This document shows positions 17,601 to 24,369 of a stretch of DNA of 64,000 bases, one piece after another. The DNA is from Mycolicibacterium peregrinum. Its GTDB lineage: Bacteria; Actinomycetota; Actinomycetes; Mycobacteriales; Mycobacteriaceae. A program made the position numbers and the translations under genes. Under the pieces are notes generated by a model that worked only from the letters and a program-made list of their open reading frames with translations, made no database searches and was not told the origin of the DNA. The stretch is from NCBI RefSeq assembly GCF_001665785.1, contig NZ_LZSO01000012.1, forward strand, positions 1-64,000, in the 5' to 3' direction. How positions within the stretch are numbered: the first letter of the stretch is position 1; each line of letters begins with the position of its first letter.

Positions 17601-18826
17601 TGGACCTCATCAGTGCCGATACCGCGGCGAACCTGGTGGACGACATGTCGATCACCGGCAGCTGGATGGACGCCGACACGGCGACAGAGATCGAACGTGA
17701 CTTCACCGGACTGTCGACGCGGGACATCCCTGCAGCGCCGAGACCACGACCGTCAGCCCACGGTGCAGAGCCCGTGCTGGTGGTGGGTGCGTCCGGAGTG
17801 CTGGGCACTGGATTCGCCGAGGAGATTCTGGAGCTGACCCGGTCGGATGCGCTGCGACCCGACGTGGTGCTGGCCATGAGATCGGCCCCACCCGACAACC
17901 GGGTCTGGGCGGAGCTTCGCGGTACGCCGGGCGTCCGCATCGAGCCCCTTGTTCGCTGTTTCGGTCCGGTCGAGTTGCAGGCGCTGATCCGCGAGACCGG
18001 TGCCCATACCGTCGTCAACTGCATCGGGAACACCAACGTGGTGGTTCCTTACCGCGAACTCCGTTCGGCCAATGTGGAATTGGTGACGACCATGGCCGAT
18101 TCGTGTGCGGCGACGGGCGCCCGGCTGGCGCACCTGTCGTCCTATGTCGTCAATGCCGATGTCTCCTCGCCGCACGTGGTCGACCCGCGTCAGGCTCCGT
18201 ACCCGTACGCGGCCTCCAAGGCACTCGCGGAACTGGCAGTGGTCAGTGCCGGTCGAGACCTCGATTTCACCATCGTGCGCCTGCCCCGGGTCCTGGGAAC
18301 AGCCGAACAAGTGCGCGGGTCCGCCGACATCCTGGTGGCGGTTGCCGATGCCTGCCGTGCGCTACAGGCCTACCCGACGGTGGAGTTGATCGAGGAAGTG
18401 ACGACCGGCCGCGCGGCGGCGACGAGCATTCTTCGCAGATTGCCCGAGTTCGGTGGACCGGACGAGCTGGGTTCCGGGATCGAGGTGATGCGCGGGCAGA
18501 CGGTGGCATACCGGCAGATGCTCGGCGCGATGGCCTCCGAAGAGATCGACAGTCACGAGTGGAAGCGCCGGTTGGACGAAAGTGATTGGGCAAGAGCCAA
18601 TCCGCGGCGTTGGTCGGTGATCGACGCGTGGATCGGGCTGGGCCTGCAGCTCGACGGACGCACCTATGCGGAGTACCTGGCCGGGTACCCGGCCTTACCG
18701 CTGGATGTGCGATTCGTCGGCGAGCTCGTGGCGGAACCGACCTCCGTGCGGGCACTGCTCAGCCAGGGCTCGGGAACTCAGCCCGCTTGTGCAACGACTC
18801 ATCAATCAGACGCCGTTAGACAGTGA
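14615..18826 (+). CDS. nrp: Single-module nonribosomal peptide synthetase C-A-PCP-R for isonitrile lipopeptide
   Basis: A 1403-aa synthetase. Domains: condensation (about 8-430) with intact HHILLDG at 135-141; adenylation (about 470-900) with TSGSTGEPK at 593-601, SSYGPTET at 736-743 and a C-terminal lysine in RKPGGKID; carrier domain with Ser975 in EGIGSLDLVR; terminal thioester reductase (about 1050-1400) with GASGVLG from 1058 and the catalytic pair Tyr1198/Lys1202 (YPYAASK). Aligned by eye with PheA, the A-domain pocket reads D-V-E-D-V-G-S-V-V. Its two acidic residues suit a basic substrate such as Lys or Orn. The R domain implies reductive release as aldehyde or alcohol. M. tuberculosis Nrp has 2512 aa (two modules); this one resembles the one-module Streptomyces ScoA. 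The GTG start follows GGAG and overlaps the ACP gene. Confidence 0.93.
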   Translation: MNLSEGPNPQRIPLSRSQQNIYNGVLQDDDPHLYLIGRHYRLRPTPQTEFLAALRKTIHANPIQLCVLVDPSDPGGHPELVPRLDADDIVHVSGSDAFAALPDEWESGIFATPLARYTVHLDGSGLVIGLAAQAHHILLDGGAIGIIEADLGRFLSGADPGEGAGVRAGLTGIATAHRREATRIDESLPRLTSVVQRELTVAAEEGGHIYVAADGPLTAARGILVETAVICGEDYDQIVDLAARENVPLNMLVAAAATAVDASLRHTTETLLVHAVDNRFGDPDLDVATCLVNSMAQPVRFLPYASVADVVRGVDRGYVKAGRRRWLREEHYRRMYLAINRTTSVETLTLNFLREPCAPELAPFLSDAPVTSDIGPVEGITVATVLDEHRRTLTLNIWNRPDLPRQNGLNVAPRIAAALKSMPTMWDSPIGMTVDAWRTVARDGSLWPVSEESEPSAPPPSAWFLDRPETVAECRRRHAHVDSSIVWLLETGVAPGDVVVFTDDGTDKTIGLLIGCHLAGCGYSICDRDDQLESRAERINQSGNGISAHIVDVASANILSRPDGDRGRLVEARVEQTAMDPCLATRTAYVMPTSGSTGEPKLVHVSHGALATFCVGATRAYGWGPDDTILQSAPLTSDVSVEEVFGAAVAGARIVRSAAVKDADLQALTDDLVESGATIVDLPTALWQLWGEDVDAIAGVGRSQLRQIVIGGEPVRPTAVDKWINTVSAENVSLVSSYGPTETTVVVTYLPIIDGGQVIEHGARRRLGRPLVPNAVVIGFGEVVVMGEMVADGYLGVDSASFGWVVTPDGRRQRAFSTADRVTIDDDGYPMLAGRRDAIVKIAGKRVDTAEITRRIWADTAVVDVAIERHNGGLGVWFETQRTRDGDEDPSAAARIRNILVDSRVPSFAVSSVASIPRKPGGKIDTALLPTSVSGPATHVGEAGEQAAGLATLWSARLERPITPHASLLYEGIGSLDLVRILPATRRYLGRQVSILDLISADTAANLVDDMSITGSWMDADTATEIERDFTGLSTRDIPAAPRPRPSAHGAEPVLVVGASGVLGTGFAEEILELTRSDALRPDVVLAMRSAPPDNRVWAELRGTPGVRIEPLVRCFGPVELQALIRETGAHTVVNCIGNTNVVVPYRELRSANVELVTTMADSCAATGARLAHLSSYVVNADVSSPHVVDPRQAPYPYAASKALAELAVVSAGRDLDFTIVRLPRVLGTAEQVRGSADILVAVADACRALQAYPTVELIEEVTTGRAAATSILRRLPEFGGPDELGSGIEVMRGQTVAYRQMLGAMASEEIDSHEWKRRLDESDWARANPRRWSVIDAWIGLGLQLDGRTYAEYLAGYPALPLDVRFVGELVAEPTSVRALLSQGSGTQPACATTHQSDAVRQ
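18771..18800 (+). promoter_or_regulatory. SigC-type promoter inside the 3' end of nrp, for the HMA gene
   Basis: CGGGAAC (18771-18777), 17-base spacer, CGACTC (18795-18800). It lies within the last 56 bases of nrp, with a predicted start point near 18807, about 23 bases before the HMA-domain gene. It would let the chaperone be transcribed separately from the biosynthetic operon. Confidence 0.68.
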
Positions 18827-18829
18827 GGG

Positions 18830-19180
18830 ATGGCAGTGACAGACGTGGCCGCACACGAGACATCAGGTACCCGACGGATCCGACTCGACGTGACAGGAAT
18901 GTCCTGCGGAGCGTGTTCGCGCCGAGTCGAGAACGCGCTGAACAAGATCGATGGGGTGCAGGCCTCGGTCGCCATCTCCACCAAGGTCGCGACCATCGAT
19001 GCCGGCCCCGACATCAGTGTGGCCGACCTCTGCGCTGCCGTTGAGCAGGCCGGCTACCAGGCTGAAGAGCGCACTGCCCTCGACGCCCCCGAATCCGCGC
19101 CCGATGGGCTGCCCCAGCAACGTGCCTCGCTGGTGTCGAGGGCTATCCGCTGGGTGACCGTCGGGCACATGGGTGGCTGA
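18830..19180 (+). CDS. Stand-alone HMA-domain copper-binding protein
   Basis: A 116-aa cytosolic protein with one heavy-metal-associated domain (about residues 16-85). The metal site is GMSCGACSRRVE (two cysteines in CxxC). By eye about 45 of 67 residues match the N-terminal HMA domain of the CtpB ATPase encoded 2.5 kb downstream, so it looks like a duplicated ATPase N-domain. The C-terminal 30 residues are unlike a chaperone and may be a remnant of an ATPase linker. It probably carries Cu(I) to or from CtpB. The start is ATG 18830, four bases after the nrp stop; a GTG at 18836 is better spaced from GAGGG. It has its own SigC-type promoter. Confidence 0.85.
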   Translation: MAVTDVAAHETSGTRRIRLDVTGMSCGACSRRVENALNKIDGVQASVAISTKVATIDAGPDISVADLCAAVEQAGYQAEERTALDAPESAPDGLPQQRASLVSRAIRWVTVGHMGG

Positions 19181-19188
19181 ATACCCGT

Positions 19189-19218
19189 CGGGAACTGTCG
19201 ACGCGGCGCGAACGACCA
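19189..19218 (+). promoter_or_regulatory. SigC-type promoter upstream of the PepSY gene
   Basis: CGGGAAC (19189-19195), 17-base spacer, CGACCA (19213-19218). It lies 8 bases after the HMA gene. The predicted start point near 19225 leaves a 29-base leader that contains GAGGAG before the ATG at 19254. Confidence 0.75.
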
Positions 19219-19253
19219 CTCTTATCGAGGAACCGTTCGACCGCTGAGGAGCC

Positions 19254-20714
19254 ATGGGCGAGAATCCGTCGACAGCCACCGATGAGACCACGACGCCGGA
19301 ACCGTCGATCTCGCCACCGGCGGGGACAGCGCACCACCGCGCGTTCCTGCTGCGTCTGCACTTCTATGCCGGGATCTTCGTCGGGCCCTTCCTGCTGATC
19401 GCCGCGATCAGCGGCGGCCTGTACGCGATCGCGCCCAGCATCGAGCAGTTCGTCTACCGTGATCAACTGCAATCCCACAGCAGCGGTGACATGTTGCCGG
19501 TCGCCGAGCAGATCCGCTCCGCTCAGGCGGCGCGACCCGATCTGGCAGTCACCGCGGTTCGTCCGGCAACCGGGCCGGGTGAGACCACGCGCGTCATGTT
19601 CGACGATCCGTCATTGGGTGAGTCCGAACGGCATGCGGTCTTCATCGACCCGGTGACGGGCGCCTCGCACGGGGAACTCACGGTGTATGGCAGCAGTGGC
19701 GCACTGCCACTGCGGACCTGGATCGATCAGATGCACCGCAGCCTGCATCTCGGCGAGCCGGGCCGCATGTACAGCGAACTCGCGGCGTCGTGGCTGTGGC
19801 TGATCGCGCTGGCCGGGGTGTTCCTGTGGTGGGGCAGATACCGTCGAATGTCGCGGCGGGGTGGTGTAAAGCCCAGGCTGTTGACGCTAGACGGCGCCCT
19901 CCGGGGTCGAGCGCGCGTGTTGAACTGGCATGGGGCGGTGGGGATCTGGATCGCCATCGGATTGCTGTTCCTGTCGGCGACGGGTCTCACCTGGTCACGG
20001 TTCGCCGGCGACAACGTCACCGCCATGCGTGCCGCGCTGTCGTGGACGACACCGACCGTGTCGACGGCGCTCGACGGCGCGCCGGAAGATATGCCCGGCG
20101 CCATGTCCGGTCACGAGGGGCATCACGGTGTTGCGGGCCCCGCCACCGCACATGAGGCCGGCGCGTCGCTGGCAGTCGACATCGACCGGGTGCTGAAGGC
20201 AGCGCGCGATGCCGGGATCGGCGGCGAGGTCGAGGTCGGGATTCCCGCGAACTCGCACACCGCGTTCACGGTGGCGCAGACCCGGCAGCCCTGGGTGATG
20301 TCGAACAACGCGGTGGCTGTCGACGGAACCTCCGCAAAGGTGACCGACATCTCGTGGTTCGCCGACTGGCCCTTGGCGGCAAAGCTCTCCGCATGGGGCG
20401 TCCAGCTGCACATGGGACTGCTGTTCGGGATTGCCAACCAGCTCGTGTTGTTGGGCCTTGCCGTTGCGTTGGTCACCGTGATCGTGCGGGGTTACCTGCT
20501 GTGGTGGCACCGTCGCCCCACTGCGAGCCGTGCCCTGGTGGGCATCGCACCTCGTCGCGGTGTCCTCAACGGCCTACCGCCCGGCGCCGCGGTCGCGGTG
20601 GTCCTGGTGGCGGCCGCCGTCGGCTGGTTCATCCCGTTGCTGGGTGTCGGCCTGGTGGTGTTCGTGGCCGTGGACGTCGTTGTGGGATGGCGGCAGCACC
20701 GCCGGCAACGCTAG
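19254..20714 (+). CDS. PepSY-associated transmembrane protein (PiuB-like)
   Basis: A 486-aa integral membrane protein of the PepSY-TM family (iron-regulated/uptake-associated membrane proteins). Predicted membrane segments lie at about 45-65 ([20 protein letters not shown]), 175-195 ([14 protein letters not shown]), 225-245, 390-420 ([19 protein letters not shown]) and 440-470. A large extracytoplasmic part lies between the first two segments. A second loop near residue 285 is His/Met-rich ([13 protein letters not shown]), suggesting copper binding. The molecular role of the family is not firmly known; reduction or uptake of metals at the membrane is commonly proposed. It is convergent with sigC and the two stop codons share the palindrome CTAG. 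It is driven by a SigC-type promoter. Confidence 0.85.
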   Translation: MGENPSTATDETTTPEPSISPPAGTAHHRAFLLRLHFYAGIFVGPFLLIAAISGGLYAIAPSIEQFVYRDQLQSHSSGDMLPVAEQIRSAQAARPDLAVTAVRPATGPGETTRVMFDDPSLGESERHAVFIDPVTGASHGELTVYGSSGALPLRTWIDQMHRSLHLGEPGRMYSELAASWLWLIALAGVFLWWGRYRRMSRRGGVKPRLLTLDGALRGRARVLNWHGAVGIWIAIGLLFLSATGLTWSRFAGDNVTAMRAALSWTTPTVSTALDGAPEDMPGAMSGHEGHHGVAGPATAHEAGASLAVDIDRVLKAARDAGIGGEVEVGIPANSHTAFTVAQTRQPWVMSNNAVAVDGTSAKVTDISWFADWPLAAKLSAWGVQLHMGLLFGIANQLVLLGLAVALVTVIVRGYLLWWHRRPTASRALVGIAPRRGVLNGLPPGAAVAVVLVAAAVGWFIPLLGVGLVVFVAVDVVVGWRQHRRQR

Positions 20715-21277
20715 CCGGTCAGATCGTCCCGTTGGGTCGCGGCGATCAAGTCTTCGCGGGCGCGCGCGACCCGTGAACGTATGGTGCCGACCGGGCAGCC
20801 GCACACTTCGGCCGCTTCCGCGTAGGACAAGCCGAGGACCTGGGTCAGCAACAGCGCGTGGCGGCGGTCGGGATCGAGTCCGTCCAACAGGAGTCGAATC
20901 TCGACCATCTTCTCGAACCCACCCACCGGGCGGTAGCTCTCGAGAACCTGCTCGACGTCCACACCGTGCTGGGTCCGCGGCCGGCTCTGCTTGTGCCGAA
21001 TCTGGTCGACCACGACCCGCCGAGCGATCGACAGCAGCCAGGTGCGGGCCGAGGACCGGCCGCTGAACCGGGGCAGCGCGGTGATGGCGCGCATGAACGT
21101 CTCTTGGGTCAGGTCGTCGGCAGACCCGGAATCGCCCAGGTAGGCGACCGTTCGCCAGACGTCGGTCTGGGTGGCCCGGATGAATTGCTCGAGCGCCGCC
21201 GAATCACCGCGGCCGGCGGCGAAGGCCAGCCGCGTAACGTGATCTTCGCTGCGTTCGGTAGTCACAGCCATCGACAT
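20711..21277 (-). CDS. sigC: ECF sigma factor SigC
   Basis: A 188-aa extracytoplasmic-function sigma factor with region 2 (about 10-85: [32 protein letters not shown]) and region 4 (about 125-180: [30 protein letters not shown]). These blocks and the C-terminus DDLTG match M. tuberculosis SigC (Rv2069) closely as I recall it. The start is ATG 21277, or ATG 21271; the longer frame runs through the ctpB promoter. In M. tuberculosis SigC supports copper acquisition and drives ctpB and the Rv0096-Rv0101 operon. Here it lies among those genes and is divergent from ctpB. No cognate anti-sigma gene is adjacent, but a zinc-finger membrane protein gene lies 5.8 kb away. M. smegmatis lacks sigC. Confidence 0.92.
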   Translation of the reverse strand: MSMAVTTERSEDHVTRLAFAAGRGDSAALEQFIRATQTDVWRTVAYLGDSGSADDLTQETFMRAITALPRFSGRSSARTWLLSIARRVVVDQIRHKQSRPRTQHGVDVEQVLESYRPVGGFEKMVEIRLLLDGLDPDRRHALLLTQVLGLSYAEAAEVCGCPVGTIRSRVARAREDLIAATQRDDLTG

Positions 21278-21291
21278 TATTCGATGACGCC

Positions 21292-21321
21292 CGGGAACTC
21301 GGCATCGGGCTGGACCGACTA
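21292..21321 (+). promoter_or_regulatory. SigC-type promoter upstream of ctpB
   Basis: CGGGAAC (21292-21298), 17-base spacer, CGACTA (21316-21321), in the sigC-ctpB divergent region. The predicted start point is near 21328. The GTG at 21330 could then give an almost leaderless message, whereas the GTG at 21375 has a 47-base leader and a GGGAG site. Confidence 0.78.
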
Positions 21322-21374
21322 CTTCTTCGGTGACGTATGCCACCGACGTGGTGAATGAGCAATTGGGAGTGGTG

Positions 21375-23669
21375 GTGACAACAGCAACTGTCTCCGACAA
21401 AGAGGTGTCTCAGCGCATTGCGCTCGACGTCACAGGAATGTCGTGCGGGGCCTGCGCTGCCCGCGTGGAGAACAAACTCAACAAGGTTGACGGGGTGCGG
21501 GCGTCAGTGAACTTCGCCACACGTGTCGCCACGGTGGAAGCCGCCCCGGACGTCGGTGTCGAGCAGCTCTGTGCGGTCATCGAGCGGGCCGGTTACCAGG
21601 CGGCGCCCCGCACCGAGCGCTCCACGACCGACGTCGACCCCGATGCCGACCATGCGCACAGCCTGCTCCGGCGCCTCGCGATCGCGGCCGTGTTGTTCAT
21701 TCCCCTCGCCGATCTGTCGGTGATGTTTGCCGTGGTGCCCGACACCCGATTCGCCGGATGGCAGTGGGTGCTCACCGCGTTGGCGGCGCCGATCGTGACG
21801 TGGGCGGCGTGGCCGTTCCACCGCACTGCGCTGCGCAACGCCCGGCACGGAACCTCGACCATGGAGACCTTGATCTCCATCGGCGTGACCGCGGCCACCG
21901 TGTGGTCGATGTACACGATCTTCTTCGATCACCAGACCTACCACGCTGCGGGGATCTGGCAGGCGCTGCTCGGCAGCGATGCGATCTACCTCGAGGTCGC
22001 CGCGGGCGTAACGGTTTTCGTGCTCGCCGGCCGCTACTTCGAAGCCCGGGCGCGCTCGCGCGCCGGGGGAGCGCTGCGCGCGCTTGCCGCGCTGGGCGCC
22101 AAGTCGGTGACGGTGTTGCTTGCCGATGGCGGCGAACTGGTGTTGCCGGCGGACGAGCTCAAAGAGGGGCAGCGGTTCGTCGTCCGTCCCGGCGAGGCCA
22201 TCGCGGCCGACGGTCTCGTGGTGAGTGGGGCGGCCGCGGTCGACGTCAGCGCCATGACCGGAGAGTCCAAACCGGTGCAGACCCACGAAGGATCGAGTGT
22301 CGTGGGTGGCACCGTCGTCCTCGACGGTCGCCTGGTCGTCGAGGCCGCCGCGGTGGGACCCGATACCCGGTTCGCCGGGATGGTCCGCCTCGTGGAGCAG
22401 GCGCAGGCACAGAAGGCCGACGCGCAGCGGCTCGCCGACCGGATCGCTGCAGTGTTCGTGCCCTGCGTGCTCGTGATCGCGGCGGCCACCGCGATCGGCT
22501 GGTTGCTGGCCGATGGCGATGTCAACCGGGCCGTATCCGCGGCCCTGGCGGTCCTGGTGATCGCCTGCCCGTGCGCGCTGGGGTTGGCGACCCCGACGGC
22601 GATGATGGTGGCCTCGGGGCGGGGAGCTCAACTCGGCATCTTCCTCAAGGGCCATCGCGCACTGGAGGCCATCCGCGCCGTCGACACGGTCGTCTTCGAC
22701 AAGACCGGCACCCTGACCACCGGACAGCCTCAGGTCATCACCGTCGTCGTCGCAGAGGGCGACGGATGGGACGAGGACGACGTTCTCGCGTACGCGGCAG
22801 CCGTCGAGTCGGCGTCCGAGCATCCGGTGGCCCATGCGATCGTCACCGCCCGCGCGGGTCGGGACATCGCCGCCGTGGAGGACTTCCAGGCGTTCGCCGG
22901 ACACGGTGTGACCGGTTCGGTGGACGGGGTCGCCGTGGCGGTCGGGCGTCCGGCCTGGGTCACCCGGGACCGGGTGGTGCCCGCCGATCTGGCGGCCGCC
23001 CGCAAGCTCGGCGAGTCACGGGGCCAGACTGTCGTTTTCGTCGCCTGCGGCGATGCCGTTCGCGGTGCCATCTGTGTCGCCGACGCCGTCAAGGATTCGG
23101 CAGCCGGTGCGATCGCCCAGCTCCACGCCGAGGGTATGAAGACCATGCTGCTGACGGGGGACAACGCCGCCACGGCCGCCGCGATCGGCGCGGCCGTGGG
23201 CATCGACGACGTCGTCGCCGAGGTGCTGCCGGAGGACAAGGTCGGCGCGATCGAGAAGCTGCGCGACCAGGGCAGGGTGGTGGCCATGGTCGGCGACGGG
23301 ATCAACGACGGTCCCGCGTTGGCCTGCGCAGACCTGGGCCTGGCCATCGGCCGGGGGACGGATGTAGCCATCGGCGCGGCCGACATCATCCTGGTTCGCG
23401 ACAATCTCGATTCGGTGCCGCAGGCGTTGGGGCTGGCCCGGGCGACGATGCGGACCATTCGGGTCAACATGATCTGGGCCTTCGGTTACAACATCGCGGC
23501 CATCCCGATCGCCGCGGCGGGCCTGCTGAACCCGTTGATCGCCGGTGCGGCGATGGCGGTGTCGTCCTTCCTGGTGGTCTCGAACAGCTTGCGGTTGCGC
23601 AATTACGGCACGGTGCAACCGAATACGTTCGGTGATGCTCAGTTACCGGCGGCGCGCATATCCGGCTGA
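21375..23669 (+). CDS. ctpB: Copper-transporting P1B-type ATPase CtpB
   Basis: About 764 aa. An N-terminal HMA domain (GMSCGAC) is followed by eight predicted membrane helices, with the Cu(I) channel motif [10 protein letters not shown] in helix 6. The phosphorylation site is DKTGTLTTG, with TGES (actuator), HP (SEHPVAHA) and [10 protein letters not shown] also present. The whole protein aligns with M. tuberculosis CtpB/CtpA. P1B-1 pumps move Cu(I) out of the cytosol with ATP. CtpB-type pumps are slow and are thought to load copper onto exported proteins rather than detoxify. GTG 21375 is chosen for its GGGAG site; GTG 21330 would add 15 residues. The 3' end overlaps the convergent gene by 31 bases. 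A SigC-type promoter precedes it. Confidence 0.95.
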   Translation: MTTATVSDKEVSQRIALDVTGMSCGACAARVENKLNKVDGVRASVNFATRVATVEAAPDVGVEQLCAVIERAGYQAAPRTERSTTDVDPDADHAHSLLRRLAIAAVLFIPLADLSVMFAVVPDTRFAGWQWVLTALAAPIVTWAAWPFHRTALRNARHGTSTMETLISIGVTAATVWSMYTIFFDHQTYHAAGIWQALLGSDAIYLEVAAGVTVFVLAGRYFEARARSRAGGALRALAALGAKSVTVLLADGGELVLPADELKEGQRFVVRPGEAIAADGLVVSGAAAVDVSAMTGESKPVQTHEGSSVVGGTVVLDGRLVVEAAAVGPDTRFAGMVRLVEQAQAQKADAQRLADRIAAVFVPCVLVIAAATAIGWLLADGDVNRAVSAALAVLVIACPCALGLATPTAMMVASGRGAQLGIFLKGHRALEAIRAVDTVVFDKTGTLTTGQPQVITVVVAEGDGWDEDDVLAYAAAVESASEHPVAHAIVTARAGRDIAAVEDFQAFAGHGVTGSVDGVAVAVGRPAWVTRDRVVPADLAAARKLGESRGQTVVFVACGDAVRGAICVADAVKDSAAGAIAQLHAEGMKTMLLTGDNAATAAAIGAAVGIDDVVAEVLPEDKVGAIEKLRDQGRVVAMVGDGINDGPALACADLGLAIGRGTDVAIGAADIILVRDNLDSVPQALGLARATMRTIRVNMIWAFGYNIAAIPIAAAGLLNPLIAGAAMAVSSFLVVSNSLRLRNYGTVQPNTFGDAQLPAARISG

Positions 23670-24118
23670 GATGAGGCCAGCGGGGCCAGACACACACCCA
23701 GCCATGCTGCGGTCATTGCCGCAACGATGAGCGTGCCCAGTGCCGCCGGAATCCAGGAAGCAGTATGCGTGGTGTGATGCCACCAGAACGCCCCGGCGCC
23801 GACCACAGTGGCGACAGCCGACGCGCACATCGCCATGCAGCACCATCGAAATCGGCGGCGCAGCAGAGCGAATGCCGATCCCGATGCCGCGAAGGCGAAC
23901 AGGGAGAACGCCACCAGGGATATCCAGTGCCCGTTGCGCGTGACGCCGGCAGGTGTCGCGCCGGTCGCCTGCAGTGCCACGGCGCTCACCGTCAATGCGG
24001 TGGCCAGTGCGGCCAGAGCGCGGGCACGCGCGGAGCTGATCCAGACGTCTTCGAAGACCCGGCGCTCGATCGCCCGTAGTTGGGTCTCGACCGTGTCGCT
24101 GGTCTGCCTCGTCGTCAC
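23639..24118 (-). CDS. Small four-helix membrane protein, unknown function
   Basis: A 159-aa protein I cannot assign to a family. A hydrophilic N-terminal helix (about 1-30, with [16 protein letters not shown]) is followed by four predicted membrane segments at about 32-52, 63-85, 95-112 and 122-145. A loop contains [11 protein letters not shown] and helix 3 contains CCMAMCAS, so Cys, His and Met residues are concentrated as in copper-site membrane proteins. The GTG start follows a GAGGT site. It overlaps the ctpB 3' end convergently by 31 bases. A SigC-type promoter on this strand (24210-24181) precedes it, placing it in the copper regulon. A copper-related membrane role is inference from context. 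Confidence 0.75.
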   Translation of the reverse strand: MTTRQTSDTVETQLRAIERRVFEDVWISSARARALAALATALTVSAVALQATGATPAGVTRNGHWISLVAFSLFAFAASGSAFALLRRRFRWCCMAMCASAVATVVGAGAFWWHHTTHTASWIPAALGTLIVAAMTAAWLGVCLAPLASSQPDMRAAGN

Positions 24119-24180
24119 CGAGATACCTCGCTCATCAATGTGTTTGACTGCCTGACCGGACCATACGGGAGTTCATTGAT

Positions 24181-24210
24181 TGGTCGGGAGCACGACGTGA
24201 TTAGTTCCGT
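24181..24210 (-). promoter_or_regulatory. SigC-type promoter on the minus strand for the four-helix membrane protein
   Basis: Read on the minus strand: ACGGAAC (24210-24204), 17-base spacer, CGACCA (24186-24181). The predicted start point near 24174 gives a 56-base leader to the GTG at 24118. It is the only copy of the motif found on this strand, with exactly the same spacing. Confidence 0.72.
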
Positions 24211-24237
24211 TGTGGCCTGATCGGCAACCCTTGGGCG

Positions 24238-24243
24238 TAACCT
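24238..24243 (+). promoter_or_regulatory. Putative -10 element for a leaderless metallothionein transcript
   Basis: TAACCT lies 7 bases before the ATG at 24251, which is the spacing of leaderless mycobacterial transcripts driven by the housekeeping sigma factor. No clear -35 is seen and none is required. No GGAAC/CGAC pair fits this gene. Confidence 0.4.
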
Positions 24244-24250
24244 CATATGC

Positions 24251-24361
24251 ATGACCAGCAATGAAACCGCGGAGTCGACAAAGTGCGACAACCCGAACTG
24301 TACGTGTGAAAACTGCACCTGTGGGAGCAACTGCACGTGCGGTTCCGACGCCGCCGAATGA
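24251..24361 (+). CDS. Small metallothionein, 36 residues with seven cysteines
   Basis: An ORF of only 36 codons that gene callers easily miss. The protein is hydrophilic and ends acidic. Its central block KCDNPNCTCENCTCGSNCTC holds seven cysteines in C-x4-C-x-C-x2-C-x-C-x3-C-x-C spacing, the clustered CxC/CxxC pattern of copper metallothioneins (the seven-cysteine fungal copper metallothioneins look similar). It is not an obvious orthologue of MymT, the 53-aa M. tuberculosis metallothionein. It probably binds several Cu(I) ions as a thiolate cluster and buffers cytosolic copper. The ATG is probably leaderless. It lies between the divergent membrane-protein promoter and the convergent CopD/CtaG gene, and ends 9 bases before that gene's stop. 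Confidence 0.82.
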   Translation: MTSNETAESTKCDNPNCTCENCTCGSNCTCGSDAAE

Positions 24362-24369
24362 CCTAGGAG

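Noticed and set aside
21278-21400. Longer sigC frame with 41 extra N-terminal residues.
   Set aside because: It would cover the ctpB promoter and start region; SigC proteins begin shortly before region 2.
21758-23635. A 625-codon open frame overlapping ctpB in another frame.
   Set aside because: Arg/Gly-rich composition typical of a shadow in GC-rich DNA; ctpB accounts for the region with all motifs intact.
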